Shown: positions 1-8,825, counted from the stretch's first letter. The stretch: 64,000 nt of DNA from an uncultured Latescibacterota bacterium (GCA_958295785.1 OY282377.1:62001-126000), one strand, 5' to 3'. The notes: generated from the sequence alone by a model not told the origin. Numbers and translations are program-made.

Positions 1-415
1 GGCGTTCCACGTGCTCGAACACCTCATGAGAAAGTACGATGTCATACTCTTTCTCGTTCGTTATATCATGGACATTCATGCACTCGAATGTGACTTTGTC
101 CTGCAACTGCGCCTTCCTGGCACAACGCTTTGCGATTTCGATGTAATGCGGGTCTTTATCGATACCCGTCACGTGCCTGCATCCGCGCTGCGCCAGTGCC
201 AAGGCCATTTCTCCCATGCCGCACCCGACCTCCAAGTAGCGCATATCCGGCTCAATGGGAATTTCGTTGTCCAGTCGGCGATTCCATTTTTCGAAGCGAG
301 CCTTCGCGGATTCGATGCCGAGATCACGCTCAAGCTGACGAAGTTCCTCCGCTTCGGGGTGCCTGCCATGCGCGAAGGGCCGAAGCAACCAGTAATCAAT
401 CGTCTTACCAAACAT
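1..415 (-). CDS. class I SAM-dependent methyltransferase (C-terminus outside window)
   Basis: The 138 visible residues form the N-terminal half of a Rossmann-fold methyltransferase; the rest lies beyond base 1. Motif I reads LEVGCGMGEMALAL (residues 61-74), the acidic motif II is GIDKD (84-88), and the post-motif strand YDIVLSHEVFEHV (124-136) carries the HEVFEHV signature common in Methyltransf_11/23-type enzymes. The ATG at 415 follows a GGAGGG run; an in-frame GTG 20 codons upstream, just after a TAA, is a longer alternative. It lies downstream of a deacetylase and GT39 genes on the same strand, so a role in modifying a glycan or lipid is plausible, but no substrate can be inferred. Confidence 0.8.
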   Translation of the reverse strand, partial: MFGKTIDYWLLRPFAHGRHPEAEELRQLERDLGIESAKARFEKWNRRLDNEIPIEPDMRYLEVGCGMGEMALALAQRGCRHVTGIDKDPHYIEIAKRCARKAQLQDKVTFECMNVHDITNEKEYDIVLSHEVFEHVER

Positions 416-572
416 TTGCCCTCCGAGGTCGTCCTGTTTTTCGTGTATAGCAGCATCGCCAAAGCGCGCCACAGATTATTCACTGCGAAACCTTGTGGGC
501 CGTTCCCGCTACCGTTCAAGGCGGAACGCCACCTCCCAAGCGATGCGGCATCGTGACCAAGAGGCGAGATGG

Positions 573-1706
573 CTAAGGGCGCGGGCGAAGCACGTAGGGC
601 CGCTCGTTTGGCTTGAGTGAAAGCGCGGCGGCCTGCGTGTCGAAGACGAGTTCAGCCAGGACTTCACCGTTCTGAGAGACGGTGAATGTTCTGCCGACCC
701 AATCCGTTGGTTGGTCGAACAGGATGGTCAGCGGTTGGTCGAACCTGACGTTGTCCAGACCGTCGGATAGCGTAATCTCGATGCTTTCGGTTCCGGTGCT
801 ACCCTCAACCACATCAACCGTTATCACGGCGTTCTCTCTTTCCCGGACATAAAGGGTTATGTCGTTCATCGAAGCGGTCCAGAAATCCCGCGCCGCGATG
901 GATTGAACGTCTTTGCGAAATTCGTCCCAATCGTACCATCCCCACCACTCAGGCTTTCCGATGGCGTGGTACGTCAAGATGACCCACGCGGTCTGCGCCA
1001 ATGCCTCATCCAGGATAGGCACCAACTCGTCATTGTTGTTGATGCAGCCCTCGCAACCCTGAAACTCGATGCTTTGCATCTCCAACGCCCGCAAGCCGAA
1101 CCAATTGTCCGGCGCCAGCCGGGACCCCGGGATGTTGTAGAATTCACCCGGGTTCGTGGTCTGTAGTCTGCCGCTCAGAAACCCTGAAGCCTCCAGAGCC
1201 AGTTGCGTCTCTTCTTCGTGCCCGGCGCTTCTCGGATAGGCGTAGGCGACGGGCTTCATTCCCCAATCCTTCATGGTGTCATAGCAGGCTTGGAATGATT
1301 CGAGGGCCTCTTCGTAAGACAACTCGTCGTGGTCAATGTGATTGTGGCCGTGTCCAAAGTAGCTGAACCCCTGGGGGACCAGTTCGGACATCAGATAGGC
1401 GATCCGCTCATCGTCAGGCCCGCTGAATATGCGATCACCGGAAAAGGAATTTCCGGTCACCACTTCATAGCCCATGACCAGGCCCTGCTCCAGCACGTAG
1501 CTGTCTATGTCCGGTTCCCTTCCGCGGATGGGCCAGTCATCGTTGGTAATCGAGATTGCGGCGGCGTGGTTGTCAAACCACTTTGCGACTGATGCGTTCA
1601 GGGGGGTGTTGGACTGGCATCCCACCGCCAGGACCAAAACGCCGAGTAACAGCGCCGTCGCGATCATTGCAACGCAATGTTGCCGGGGGGTGAGTGAATG
1701 GGTCAT
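573..1706 (-). CDS. polysaccharide deacetylase-like (NodB/CE4 fold) lipoprotein
   Basis: The 377-aa product has an N-terminal hydrophobic signal ending LVLAVGC, with Cys30 a likely lipidation site. The NodB-like domain follows: a strand with Asp56-Asp57 (SITNDDWPI) in the place of the catalytic/metal aspartates, a histidine cluster GHGHNHIDH (118-126) as probable metal ligands, a YAYPRSAG segment resembling motif 3, and a late TYHAIG histidine. This supports a CE4-type fold, although the aspartate motif is not canonical, so activity is uncertain. A beta-rich C-terminal extension (about 285-377) may bind carbohydrate. The start lies in the second copy of a 14-bp duplication and overlaps the TGA of a tiny leader ORF. 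It is last in a chain with the GT39 genes and probably acts on extracytoplasmic glycan. Confidence 0.7.
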   Translation of the reverse strand: MTHSLTPRQHCVAMIATALLLGVLVLAVGCQSNTPLNASVAKWFDNHAAAISITNDDWPIRGREPDIDSYVLEQGLVMGYEVVTGNSFSGDRIFSGPDDERIAYLMSELVPQGFSYFGHGHNHIDHDELSYEEALESFQACYDTMKDWGMKPVAYAYPRSAGHEEETQLALEASGFLSGRLQTTNPGEFYNIPGSRLAPDNWFGLRALEMQSIEFQGCEGCINNNDELVPILDEALAQTAWVILTYHAIGKPEWWGWYDWDEFRKDVQSIAARDFWTASMNDITLYVRERENAVITVDVVEGSTGTESIEITLSDGLDNVRFDQPLTILFDQPTDWVGRTFTVSQNGEVLAELVFDTQAAALSLKPNERPYVLRPRP

Positions 1707-1720
1707 AGTGAATGGGTCAT
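1693..1720 (-). repeat. 14-bp tandem duplication of a start region (ATGACCCATTCACT x2)
   Basis: Reading the minus strand, ATGACCCATTCACT occurs twice back to back (1720-1707 and 1706-1693). The first ATG overlaps the TGA of the upstream reading frame (stop 1719-1717). It opens a five-codon frame whose own TGA (1705-1703) overlaps the second ATG, which starts the deacetylase-like lipoprotein. The duplication therefore inserts a minimal leader peptide between two translationally coupled genes. Confidence 0.85.
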
Positions 1721-2493
1721 GGTGAGCCTATCTTCCTCATTACTGCCGCATTGAAAAGGAACTCCGCCTTCCAAGGGTGGTTGAAACCGCCTGCCACGGG
1801 GACGTACTGGCCGGTGCTGATGCGGGCAATATCATACTCAGGGAAAGCCACCGTCGCCATACATCTCCCGTCAAGTATCACGCCGCGCTTATAAAAATTG
1901 AAGTCCAGGTTGTCGAAGCCATGCCCCCGGCGATGGTCGGGCAGGTCGTTCACGTCAACCGGGTACAGGTGGAGGAAGAACATTGCTTTGGTGTCGGCCG
2001 GGGCGCATGGGTCTTTGACGTAGCCCAGCGTGTTCTCGCTGAGATATACGTCAAAGTCGGAGCGAATGACGGGTTCGCCGGATACGAACATCTCGTAGGT
2101 GGGGCGGGCCGCCAGTTCGCGGGACGCTTTGATGTTCTCAATCAGAGCGATCTTGAATACTTCGTCGTCGGTGACATGCTCAACTGAAACTTGCCAGCCC
2201 AGCAGTTCCAATTCCTCCGGTATTGATATTCTGCTATAGACTAGGAAGATTCTATCTGGAACATTGGGGAACGAGGCGATCAAGGTGAAAAAATCGATCA
2301 TCTCACGGAGACACGGACGGAGACCCGGTTCGGCGGGGGGCGTACACCAGCTAGTCCCATAGTAGTGATTGTCTGGGCTTCCCTCTTCTCTGTGGTAGAA
2401 CTGGATTGACGGGGTTGCCCACAATATTGCAAACCATGTCCTCTTCCCGCACCCGTTCTTCCAGTGCGGCAAGAATGGATTTGATGTTTTCAT
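1717..2493 (-). CDS. C-terminal part of frameshifted GT39-type protein (paralogue copy 2)
   Basis: From about base 2434 this frame encodes the extracytoplasmic C-terminal domain of the GT39-like protein. It aligns with the end of the intact paralogue at 3718-5685; for example both contain SGEPVIRSDFDVYLSENTL-type (or TGKPVIRSDFD) and ISTGQYVPVAGGF segments. In the intact copy this domain is continuous with the membrane domain. Here a 2-bp loss (or equivalent +1 change) near 2430-2434 puts it in a different frame from the N-terminal part at 2351-3721. The bases upstream of about 2434 are out-of-frame membrane-domain sequence, so the nominal ATG at 2493 is probably not a real start. Its TGA overlaps the ATG of the 14-bp duplicated leader. 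Best read as half of a pseudogene. Confidence 0.7.
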   Translation of the reverse strand: MKTSNPFLPHWKNGCGKRTWFAILWATPSIQFYHREEGSPDNHYYGTSWCTPPAEPGLRPCLREMIDFFTLIASFPNVPDRIFLVYSRISIPEELELLGWQVSVEHVTDDEVFKIALIENIKASRELAARPTYEMFVSGEPVIRSDFDVYLSENTLGYVKDPCAPADTKAMFFLHLYPVDVNDLPDHRRGHGFDNLDFNFYKRGVILDGRCMATVAFPEYDIARISTGQYVPVAGGFNHPWKAEFLFNAAVMRKIGSP

Positions 2494-3721
2494 GTGTCTC
2501 GTACGGACTGTCCTGCCTCATGGCGCCCACTCCGGCTAGGGCTGTGGCGCCAGCGACCGCGACGGCCAGCGCCGGCGCCAGCCACACCCGGTGCGTCGGC
2601 GCAGCCAGACTATCAGCTATCCAATGGATGGAGACGCCGGCGGCCAGAAAGATGACCGGCCCCAGATAGATAACCTGGCGAATGCCCCCAAGGGGGTATA
2701 TTCCCAGCAAGGCGGCGCCGACGGAAACCGCGATGCAAAGCGGAAATAAAACCGCGATGGCACCGCCGGGAAACGCTCCTTGAAACTTTCCAAGGAATGC
2801 CGCGACCAGGAGGAGCGCGAAGGCGACAAGTGCCGCTGTCGCGACAACCCACGGCAAATGATACGTCAATAAACCCCAGGTCCCGTCGATCGAAAACTCG
2901 AAGATCGAGTGCGCTTCAAATTTCCCCTGGTAGTAATTCTTCTGTAAGTAGCTTTTCGAGGCAAATCCTCCCTCTTGCCATTGATAGCGCAAAGTGACCG
3001 CGTAGCTTATGGCGCACCCCGCCAGGAAGTACCCCGCCGGCCAGACCAGAGCGATGCGCCGCTGGAACCAATGGCGAATCCGGCTCGGGCGTAAATCCCC
3101 TTCTGGCGTTGCCGGGGTCGGGAGGGGGGGCAGAACCGTAGCGGCACTCATCAGGGCGACGCCGAACAGGACCAAGCCGTACTGGAGCAAGGGCGCGAGG
3201 AACAGCGAAGCGCAGAGCAGGGCCTTCCTGCCGTCCCGCAGATACCACAGCAGCCCCGCTATCATCAGCGCGGCAAGCAGCGCGTCGATGGAGTATTCCC
3301 GCGCATCCTGGGCGTGCTCTATTGCGGCAACCGAAAGAGTCGCCAGCAGGGCGGCCAGAAAGGCGGCTCCCCGGGCAACTCCCAGGCGCGGCAACAAGAA
3401 TAACATCACGGCCACGGTCAAGACGCTGGCCGTGGCCGGCAGAACGCGGATGCTGAAGTCAGAGACATCCACTTTCTGAACCGCCCACAGCGCCAGGGGG
3501 TACAGTATGGGAGAGGAGTTATGGTCGCGGGTATTGTGGACGACTTCCGAGAGGGTGCCACTCGAATTATTGGCGGCAACCGCTTCGTCATACCATACGG
3601 AATCCCCCGGCAGGTCATAGAAGCGCAGCCCCGCCGCCACTACGAGCAGGCACACGAACGCCGTAAGAACCAGCCGTTCCGGAGAAACGCGCACGGGCCG
3701 GGCGGGGACGGGAATGCTCAT
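2351..3721 (-). CDS. GT39-type membrane glycosyltransferase, N-terminal part (frameshifted paralogue)
   Basis: This encodes a multi-spanning GT-C protein of the dolichyl-phosphate-mannose mannosyltransferase/ArnT type, about 456 aa before the frameshift tail. The first transmembrane helix is followed by LPGDSVWYDEAVAA, which contains the acidic WYDE motif expected for GT39 catalysis. Much of the DNA is nearly identical to the intact neighbour at a constant offset of 1964 bp. After DMVCNIV the frame runs 20-odd missense codons to a stop at 2351, whereas the intact paralogue continues into its soluble domain. The chosen start (MSIPVPARP, ATG 3721-3719) overlaps the TGA of the intact upstream copy; an in-frame ATG farther upstream is only the 3' end of that copy read in another frame. 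Confidence 0.75.
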   Translation of the reverse strand: MSIPVPARPVRVSPERLVLTAFVCLLVVAAGLRFYDLPGDSVWYDEAVAANNSSGTLSEVVHNTRDHNSSPILYPLALWAVQKVDVSDFSIRVLPATASVLTVAVMLFLLPRLGVARGAAFLAALLATLSVAAIEHAQDAREYSIDALLAALMIAGLLWYLRDGRKALLCASLFLAPLLQYGLVLFGVALMSAATVLPPLPTPATPEGDLRPSRIRHWFQRRIALVWPAGYFLAGCAISYAVTLRYQWQEGGFASKSYLQKNYYQGKFEAHSIFEFSIDGTWGLLTYHLPWVVATAALVAFALLLVAAFLGKFQGAFPGGAIAVLFPLCIAVSVGAALLGIYPLGGIRQVIYLGPVIFLAAGVSIHWIADSLAAPTHRVWLAPALAVAVAGATALAGVGAMRQDSPYETHENIKSILAALEERVREEDMVCNIVGNPVNPVLPQRRGKPRQSLLWD

Positions 3722-5685
3722 TTGCCTTCTCTCCAAGGGAACTCCGCCTTCCAAAGGTTGTTGAAACCGCCTGCCACGGGCACGTACTGGCCGGTACTGA
3801 TGCGGGTAATATCATACTCTGGAACAGCTCTCGCCGCCACACATTTGCCGTTGCCGAAGAGTGCCACGCCATACCCCCTGAAGGTGAAATCCAGGTTATC
3901 GAAGCCGTACTGCTTGCGATGGTCGGGTAGGTCAGCCACATCAGCGGGAATCAGGTGCAGAAAGAACGTTGCCTCCGTGTCGGCGCGGTCGCACGCCTCC
4001 CTGACATATACCAGCGTGTTCTCGCTGAGATATACGTCAAAGTCGGAGCGAATGACGGGTTTGCCGGTTGCCAGCGCCTCGTAAGCGGAACGGTCCTCCG
4101 CTTCGACCGACCCTCTGGCGTTCATAATCAGATCGACCTTGAGACGTCTGCGATCAATGACACGCTCAACTGAAAATTGCTCTCCCAGCGGTTCCAACAC
4201 ATCCCATAATGACGGTTTGCACTCATGTACCCAGAAGATTCTATTTGGGACATTGGGTTGCGAGATGACAAAATCGGCCATCTCCTGGATGTACTTTTTG
4301 CCGCCGTCCGCGCATCTTGTCTTCCCATAGTAGTAGTTGCCCGGTTTTTCATCTTGATAGAGCTTCAGAAAGCGGGCCGCCATTGCGTTTGCGTAAACCA
4401 TGTCTCCTTCTTCCACATGTTCTTTTAGAAAGGCGAGAATTGCCTTGGTGGCGTGGGTTTTTAAATACGGACTGTCTCGCCACAGGTCGCCCACTCCGGC
4501 AAGTGCTATTGCGCCGACCACCGCGGCGGCAAGCATCGGAGCCACCCACGCCCGGCGCGTGAGCGCAGCCAGACTATCAGCTATCCAATGGATGGAGACG
4601 CCGGCGGCCAGAAAGATGACCGGCCCCAGATAGATAACCTGGCGAATGCCCCCAAGAGGGTATATTCCCAGCAAGGCGGCGCCGACGGAAACCGCGATGC
4701 ACAACAAAAATAAGACTGCGATGGCGCTGTCTTGAAGATTTCCTTGAAACCTTCTGAGGAATGCCGCGACCAGGAGGAGCGCGAAGGCGACAAGCACCGC
4801 TGTCGCGACAACCCACGGCAAATGATACGTCAATAAACCCCAGGTCCCGTCGATCGAAAACTCGAAGATCGAGTGCGCTTCAAATTTCCCCTGGTAGTAA
4901 TTCTTCTGTAAGTAGTTTTTCGAGGCAAATCCTCCTTCTTGCCATTGATAGCGCAAAGTGACCGCGTAGCTTATGGCGCACCCCGCCAGGAAGCACCCCG
5001 CCGGCCAGACCAGAGCGATGCGCCGCTGGAACCAATGGCGAATCCGGCTCGGGCGTAAATCCCCTTCTGGCGTTGCCGGGGTCGGGAGAGGGGGCAGAAC
5101 CGTAGCGGCACTCATCAGGGCGACGCCGAACAGGACCAAGCCGTACTGGAGCAACGGCGCGAGGAACAGCGAAAGGCAGAGCAGGGCCTTGCGGCCGTCC
5201 CGCAGATACCACAGCAGCCCCGCTATCATCAGCGCGGCCAGCAGCGCGTCAATGGAGTATTCCCGCGCATCCTGGGCGTGCTCTATTGCGGCAACCGAAA
5301 GAGTCGCCAGCAGGGCGGCCAGAAACGTTGCCCACCGGCTCATCCCGAGGCACGGCAGGAAAAATAGCATCACGGCCACGGTCAGAACGCTTGCCGTCGC
5401 CGGAAGGACGCGGAGGCTGAAGGCGGAGACATCCACTTTCTTCACCGCCCACAGCGCCAGGGGATACAGTAACGGCGATGAGTTCCTGATGCGGGTATTG
5501 TGGACTACTTCCGAGAGGGTGCCGCTCGAATTATAGGCGGCAACCTTTTCGTCTCCCCTTAAGTAATCCCCCGGCAGGTCATAGAAGCGCAGCCCCGCCG
5601 CCACTAGGAGCAGGCATACGAACGCCGCAAGAACCAGCCGTTCCCGAGAAACGCGCACGGGCCGGGCGGGGACGGGAATGTTCAT
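3718..5685 (-). CDS. GT39-type membrane glycosyltransferase (intact paralogue)
   Basis: The 655-aa product is an integral membrane GT-C glycosyltransferase of the PMT/ArnT class, which moves sugars from polyprenyl-phosphate donors on the outer face of the inner membrane. Residues about 15-430 carry around ten hydrophobic helices; the first loop has LPGDYLRGDEKVAA, retaining the acidic DE pair although the preceding WY of the paralogue is changed to RG. Residues about 440-655 form a soluble, probably periplasmic domain. The start MNIPVPARP (ATG 5685) is preferred because the upstream in-frame ATGs lie in a relic of another copy's 3' end. Its TGA overlaps the ATG of the next paralogue, so the genes are translationally coupled. 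Substrate unknown. Confidence 0.75.
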   Translation of the reverse strand: MNIPVPARPVRVSRERLVLAAFVCLLLVAAGLRFYDLPGDYLRGDEKVAAYNSSGTLSEVVHNTRIRNSSPLLYPLALWAVKKVDVSAFSLRVLPATASVLTVAVMLFFLPCLGMSRWATFLAALLATLSVAAIEHAQDAREYSIDALLAALMIAGLLWYLRDGRKALLCLSLFLAPLLQYGLVLFGVALMSAATVLPPLPTPATPEGDLRPSRIRHWFQRRIALVWPAGCFLAGCAISYAVTLRYQWQEGGFASKNYLQKNYYQGKFEAHSIFEFSIDGTWGLLTYHLPWVVATAVLVAFALLLVAAFLRRFQGNLQDSAIAVLFLLCIAVSVGAALLGIYPLGGIRQVIYLGPVIFLAAGVSIHWIADSLAALTRRAWVAPMLAAAVVGAIALAGVGDLWRDSPYLKTHATKAILAFLKEHVEEGDMVYANAMAARFLKLYQDEKPGNYYYGKTRCADGGKKYIQEMADFVISQPNVPNRIFWVHECKPSLWDVLEPLGEQFSVERVIDRRRLKVDLIMNARGSVEAEDRSAYEALATGKPVIRSDFDVYLSENTLVYVREACDRADTEATFFLHLIPADVADLPDHRKQYGFDNLDFTFRGYGVALFGNGKCVAARAVPEYDITRISTGQYVPVAGGFNNLWKAEFPWREGK

Positions 5686-5843
5686 TTGCGTTCTTTCCAA
5701 GGGAACTCCTCCTTCCATTGGCCTGTTGTCCATTTCTGTAGCTTACCCCTTATAGGTTGCAGCCTGATCGTTTGCTCGAGTTCAGATTTTATTTGCGCGA
5801 TAGCTGTTTGCAACAAGGACGTTTCCATAGCGTAAATCCTTTA

Positions 5844-7043
5844 TCAATGCGGCTTTTTAAGCGGTTTTTTGAAGATAACCGGGGCGAGTTCGCGGGCGAG
5901 TAAACGCTCGAGGCTGGGTTTGAGGTGCCAAAAATCGCGCAGGGTGCAATACTCTTGAACAGCGGTCTGATCGCCTGTTCGGGAGGTTTTTTTTGCGCGG
6001 ATGAGGAGGTTTTTGGGCGTGTGTTTGGAGTCGATAAATTCCATGACTTCAGCGCGATAGCCCAATATGCGGAGGAGTTGGGCGCGGCAGGCGTCGGTGA
6101 GGATATCTGCGGTGCGGCCTTTGAGAATGCCGTGTGCCAAGACTGGCGCGAAGACAGACGCGCCGAGTTGGGGGCGCAGTTCGCGTTGGCAGCAGGGCGC
6201 CGCGAGAATGACTGCACTTTTCCACTGCACGGCGCGGGCAATGGCGTCGTCGGTTGCGGTGTCGCAGGCGTGCAGGCTAAACACAATGTCGGGCCGCGTT
6301 TGCGGTGTGAAATCCGCAATGCTGGACTCGCAAAACGCGATGCCTGTCCAGCCGAGGGTGTGGGCCAAGGCGCGACATTTGGCCATGAGAGATGGGTTGC
6401 GGTCAACGCCAATGAAACGCGCCGGAATATTTTGGATGTCGTTCAAATAGTGATACGCCGCAAACGTGAGATACGCGCTGCCGCAACCGCAGTCGATGAG
6501 CATAAGTGGGCGATTCGATTTTGGAATGACGGGGTGTAAGTGGGCGAGAAAGGCATTGATCTGTTTGAACTTGTCGCGCATGGATGCACGCACGCGCCCG
6601 GTGTGATCCATAATCCCAAGGCCCTGCAAAAAGGCGTCTGGTCGATTGTCGGGCAGGGGATGGTGCTTGACGCGATTGTGCGACAGCGCGGGTTGGACAT
6701 TGGGGCGCGAGGGTTTTGCGCGTTTGAACAAGGCCCTGCCTTTTTTGGTGATGCGAATGTGGAGGTCTTCGCGGCTGGTTTGCACATGGATCTGCGCGAA
6801 GGGCAAGGTCAATACGTCAGTGAGCGCGGCATTCGCCTCGGCTATCGGGATGTTTTCCGCGATGTCTTGCGCTTGGCTAAACCGCACGATCTGGAGGTGG
6901 GGCGCGTTTTTGATTTCAACCGGACGAACCGCGATCTTGCGCCAAGCTGTGCCCCCGCGCGGATGGCTGAGGGTCAGCTTGAGAAAGGTCTTTGCGTTTG
7001 ATACCGCATTGAAAATGGCGGTTTTGTAATTTGTGTTGGACAT
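5844..7043 (-). CDS. SAM-dependent methyltransferase, Methyltransf_32-like
   Basis: The 399-aa product has an N-terminal region (about 1-150) followed by a Rossmann methyltransferase domain. Motif I is LIDCGCGSAYLTF near residues 183-195, motif II GVDRNPSL follows about 30 residues later, and SLHACDTATDDA plus APCCQREL are the conserved acidic/cysteine motifs seen in PF13679-type methyltransferases, a family linked to RNA or protein methylation. The substrate cannot be read from the sequence. It is separated from the GT39 gene by about 160 bp and lies divergent to the propeller gene at 7446; no strong ribosome-binding site precedes its ATG. Confidence 0.75.
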   Translation of the reverse strand: MSNTNYKTAIFNAVSNAKTFLKLTLSHPRGGTAWRKIAVRPVEIKNAPHLQIVRFSQAQDIAENIPIAEANAALTDVLTLPFAQIHVQTSREDLHIRITKKGRALFKRAKPSRPNVQPALSHNRVKHHPLPDNRPDAFLQGLGIMDHTGRVRASMRDKFKQINAFLAHLHPVIPKSNRPLMLIDCGCGSAYLTFAAYHYLNDIQNIPARFIGVDRNPSLMAKCRALAHTLGWTGIAFCESSIADFTPQTRPDIVFSLHACDTATDDAIARAVQWKSAVILAAPCCQRELRPQLGASVFAPVLAHGILKGRTADILTDACRAQLLRILGYRAEVMEFIDSKHTPKNLLIRAKKTSRTGDQTAVQEYCTLRDFWHLKPSLERLLARELAPVIFKKPLKKPH

Positions 7044-7368
7044 GAAGAACGTGCAAAGTGCAGGGTAGGGGTTGGGCGAACTGATCGCCGAAAATTAGCG
7101 ATCCGCGTTTAGCGATCCGCCCCACTGCGCCACTCGTGAAGGCGACTTGTGGGGATGAGTTTGTCCTGCCAATCCATTTGTTGAGGGCGGGTATTCTCGG
7201 TACCTCAAGAAAGGACAAGAACGCGATCTTTTCAACTCTTTCTTCGCATGATCAGCTATCCGCCCTCACCACTCTACCCCTGACCGCTTGTTTTGCGAAC
7301 CGCTAATGGCCGACCGTTGGTCGCTTGGGGGTTGAGGGGCGGACTGACAACTGACTCGAAAAAAAAAT

Positions 7369-7397
7369 TTGACAACCCCTTATGAAACGGCTATTTT
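7369..7397 (+). promoter_or_regulatory. sigma70-type promoter for the PQQ-propeller gene
   Basis: TTGACA (7369-7374), a 17-base spacer and TATTTT (7392-7397) form a near-consensus promoter ending 48 bases before the ATG at 7446, which has AAGGAG at 7434-7439. The rest of the 402-bp divergent gap (7044-7445) holds a short direct repeat of AGCGATCCGC around 7100-7120 and a heptamer-like GACAACTGACT remnant near 7343; nothing else was recognised. Confidence 0.6.
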
Positions 7398-7445
7398 GCA
7401 CATTCCGTTGCGGCATATTCCACCACCACACGAAAGGAGTTCGAG

Positions 7446-8759
7446 ATGAAGAAATGGCTTTGGATTTTGATGGGGTGTTGTCTCATTCCCCTCTGGGTTC
7501 AGGCAAAACATCACAAGGCAGGAAAGACGCACAACTGGCCGCATTGGCGCGGGCCAAGTGCAAATGGCCTTGTCGATAATGGCAATCCCCCGTTGGAATG
7601 GAGCGAGAGCGAGAACATCCGCTGGAAAGTCAAACTGCCGGGCATGCTCGGGCACGCCACGCCCATTGTTTGGGGCGATAAAATTTTTGTGCAAACAGCC
7701 GTAAAAACCGACAAAATGGCCGAAACCCCTCGGGAAGGCAGACGCCCTCCGCTGCCGAATATTCTTCAATTTAAGGTCCTGGCACTGGATCGCAAAACCG
7801 GAAATACCGTCTGGGAGAAGACCGTACACGAGGCGGCGCCACACGAAGGCATTCACCAAACCGCTTCTTACGCCTCCACATCGGGCATTACAGATGGCGA
7901 ACACCTCTTCGCATTCTTCGGGTCATGGGGCATCTACTGCTTTGACTTTGACGGCAATCTGAAATGGAGCAAGGACCTGGGCGATCAAAAAGTTGCAGGC
8001 AGTTTTGGCGAAGGCTCATCGCCCGCGCTTTCTGGCAATACCCTGATCATCAAATGGGATCACCAAGGCGACTCGTTCATCGTCGCGATGGACAAACGCA
8101 CCGGCGAGGAAATCTGGCGCAAGGCGCGACCCGAAAAAACCACATGGACCACGCCGATCATCATAGAACACAACGGCACGCAACAAGTGATCGTCAGCGC
8201 GACCCAAAGAACCCGCAGTTACGACCTCAAAACCGGCGACCTCTTGTGGGAATGCGGGGGCTTGGGGGCAAACGTCATTCCCATGCCGGTCTATGCCAAC
8301 GGCATCGTTTATGTCACCAGCGGGCATCGCAACCCGGCGATGCAGGCCATCTCCCTGGACAAAGCCAAAGGCGACATTACGGGCACAGATGCCGTGTTGT
8401 GGTCTATTGCCGACAACACGCCCTACGTCTCTTCGCCGCTTCTGTATGGCAACAAGATCTACGCGCTGAAAAAGAGCAACGCCATCTTGTCCTGCTTCAA
8501 CGCCGAAACGGGCGAGGCGTTTTACGGCCCCAAGCGACTCGAAGGCATGCGCCGCGCTTATGCCTCGTTGGTCGGCGCGAATGACCGCGTGTACATTTCT
8601 GACTTGGAGGGCACCACGCTGGTGATCAAAAACAGCCCCGAGTTTGAGGTTCTCGGAAAAAACAAACTCGACGAAGGCACCGGCGCATCCCTCGTGATTG
8701 TGGGCAACGAGTTGTATTTGCGCGGCAGCGAACACCTCTATTGCATTGCGGAAAATTAA
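7446..8759 (+). CDS. secreted PQQ-binding-like beta-propeller protein
   Basis: The 437-aa product starts with a signal peptide (MKKWLWILMGCCLIPLWVQA) and then NWPHWRGPSANG, the entry motif typical of outer-membrane/periplasmic PQQ-like (BamB-type) eight-bladed propellers. Repeated blade signatures with a D-K-x-TG pattern follow, for example LDRKTGNTVWEK, MDKRTGEEIWRK and YDLKTGDLLWEC. No dehydrogenase active-site motif was noticed, so a scaffold or binding role is more likely than PQQ-dependent catalysis. A good promoter and SD precede it. A G/C-rich hairpin and a TAXI solute-binding gene follow on the same strand. Confidence 0.8.
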   Translation: MKKWLWILMGCCLIPLWVQAKHHKAGKTHNWPHWRGPSANGLVDNGNPPLEWSESENIRWKVKLPGMLGHATPIVWGDKIFVQTAVKTDKMAETPREGRRPPLPNILQFKVLALDRKTGNTVWEKTVHEAAPHEGIHQTASYASTSGITDGEHLFAFFGSWGIYCFDFDGNLKWSKDLGDQKVAGSFGEGSSPALSGNTLIIKWDHQGDSFIVAMDKRTGEEIWRKARPEKTTWTTPIIIEHNGTQQVIVSATQRTRSYDLKTGDLLWECGGLGANVIPMPVYANGIVYVTSGHRNPAMQAISLDKAKGDITGTDAVLWSIADNTPYVSSPLLYGNKIYALKKSNAILSCFNAETGEAFYGPKRLEGMRRAYASLVGANDRVYISDLEGTTLVIKNSPEFEVLGKNKLDEGTGASLVIVGNELYLRGSEHLYCIAEN

Positions 8760-8766
8760 AAGCGAT

Positions 8767-8794
8767 CAGCCCGCTCCTCATTGGGGGCGGGCTG
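8767..8794 (+). terminator. intergenic hairpin, possible weak terminator/attenuator
   Basis: CAGCCCGC and GCGGGCTG pair across a 12-base loop directly after the propeller stop codon. Only a short T stretch follows, so partial termination or mRNA-end protection between this gene and the transporter genes is more likely than full termination. Confidence 0.4.
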
Positions 8795-8825
8795 ACTGTT
8801 TATGGCATTGCGGAAAGGGATTGGC

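Larger units (their letters stand above)
1757..5725 (-). repeat. 1964-bp tandem gene duplication (GT39 paralogues plus third-copy relic)
   Basis: Two direct units, about 1757-3721 and 3721-5685, align at a constant offset of 1964 bp. They are nearly identical across the membrane-domain region (roughly 2590-3370 versus 4554-5334) and clearly diverged in the C-terminal domain. Upstream of the intact copy, bases about 5687-5725 still match the 3' end of the unit: out of frame they encode WKEEFPWKERK followed by TGA, against WKAEFPWREGK and TGA at the true end. This points to a lost or displaced third copy. The pattern suggests tandem amplification with later divergence or gene conversion of the 5' half. 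Confidence 0.85.
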
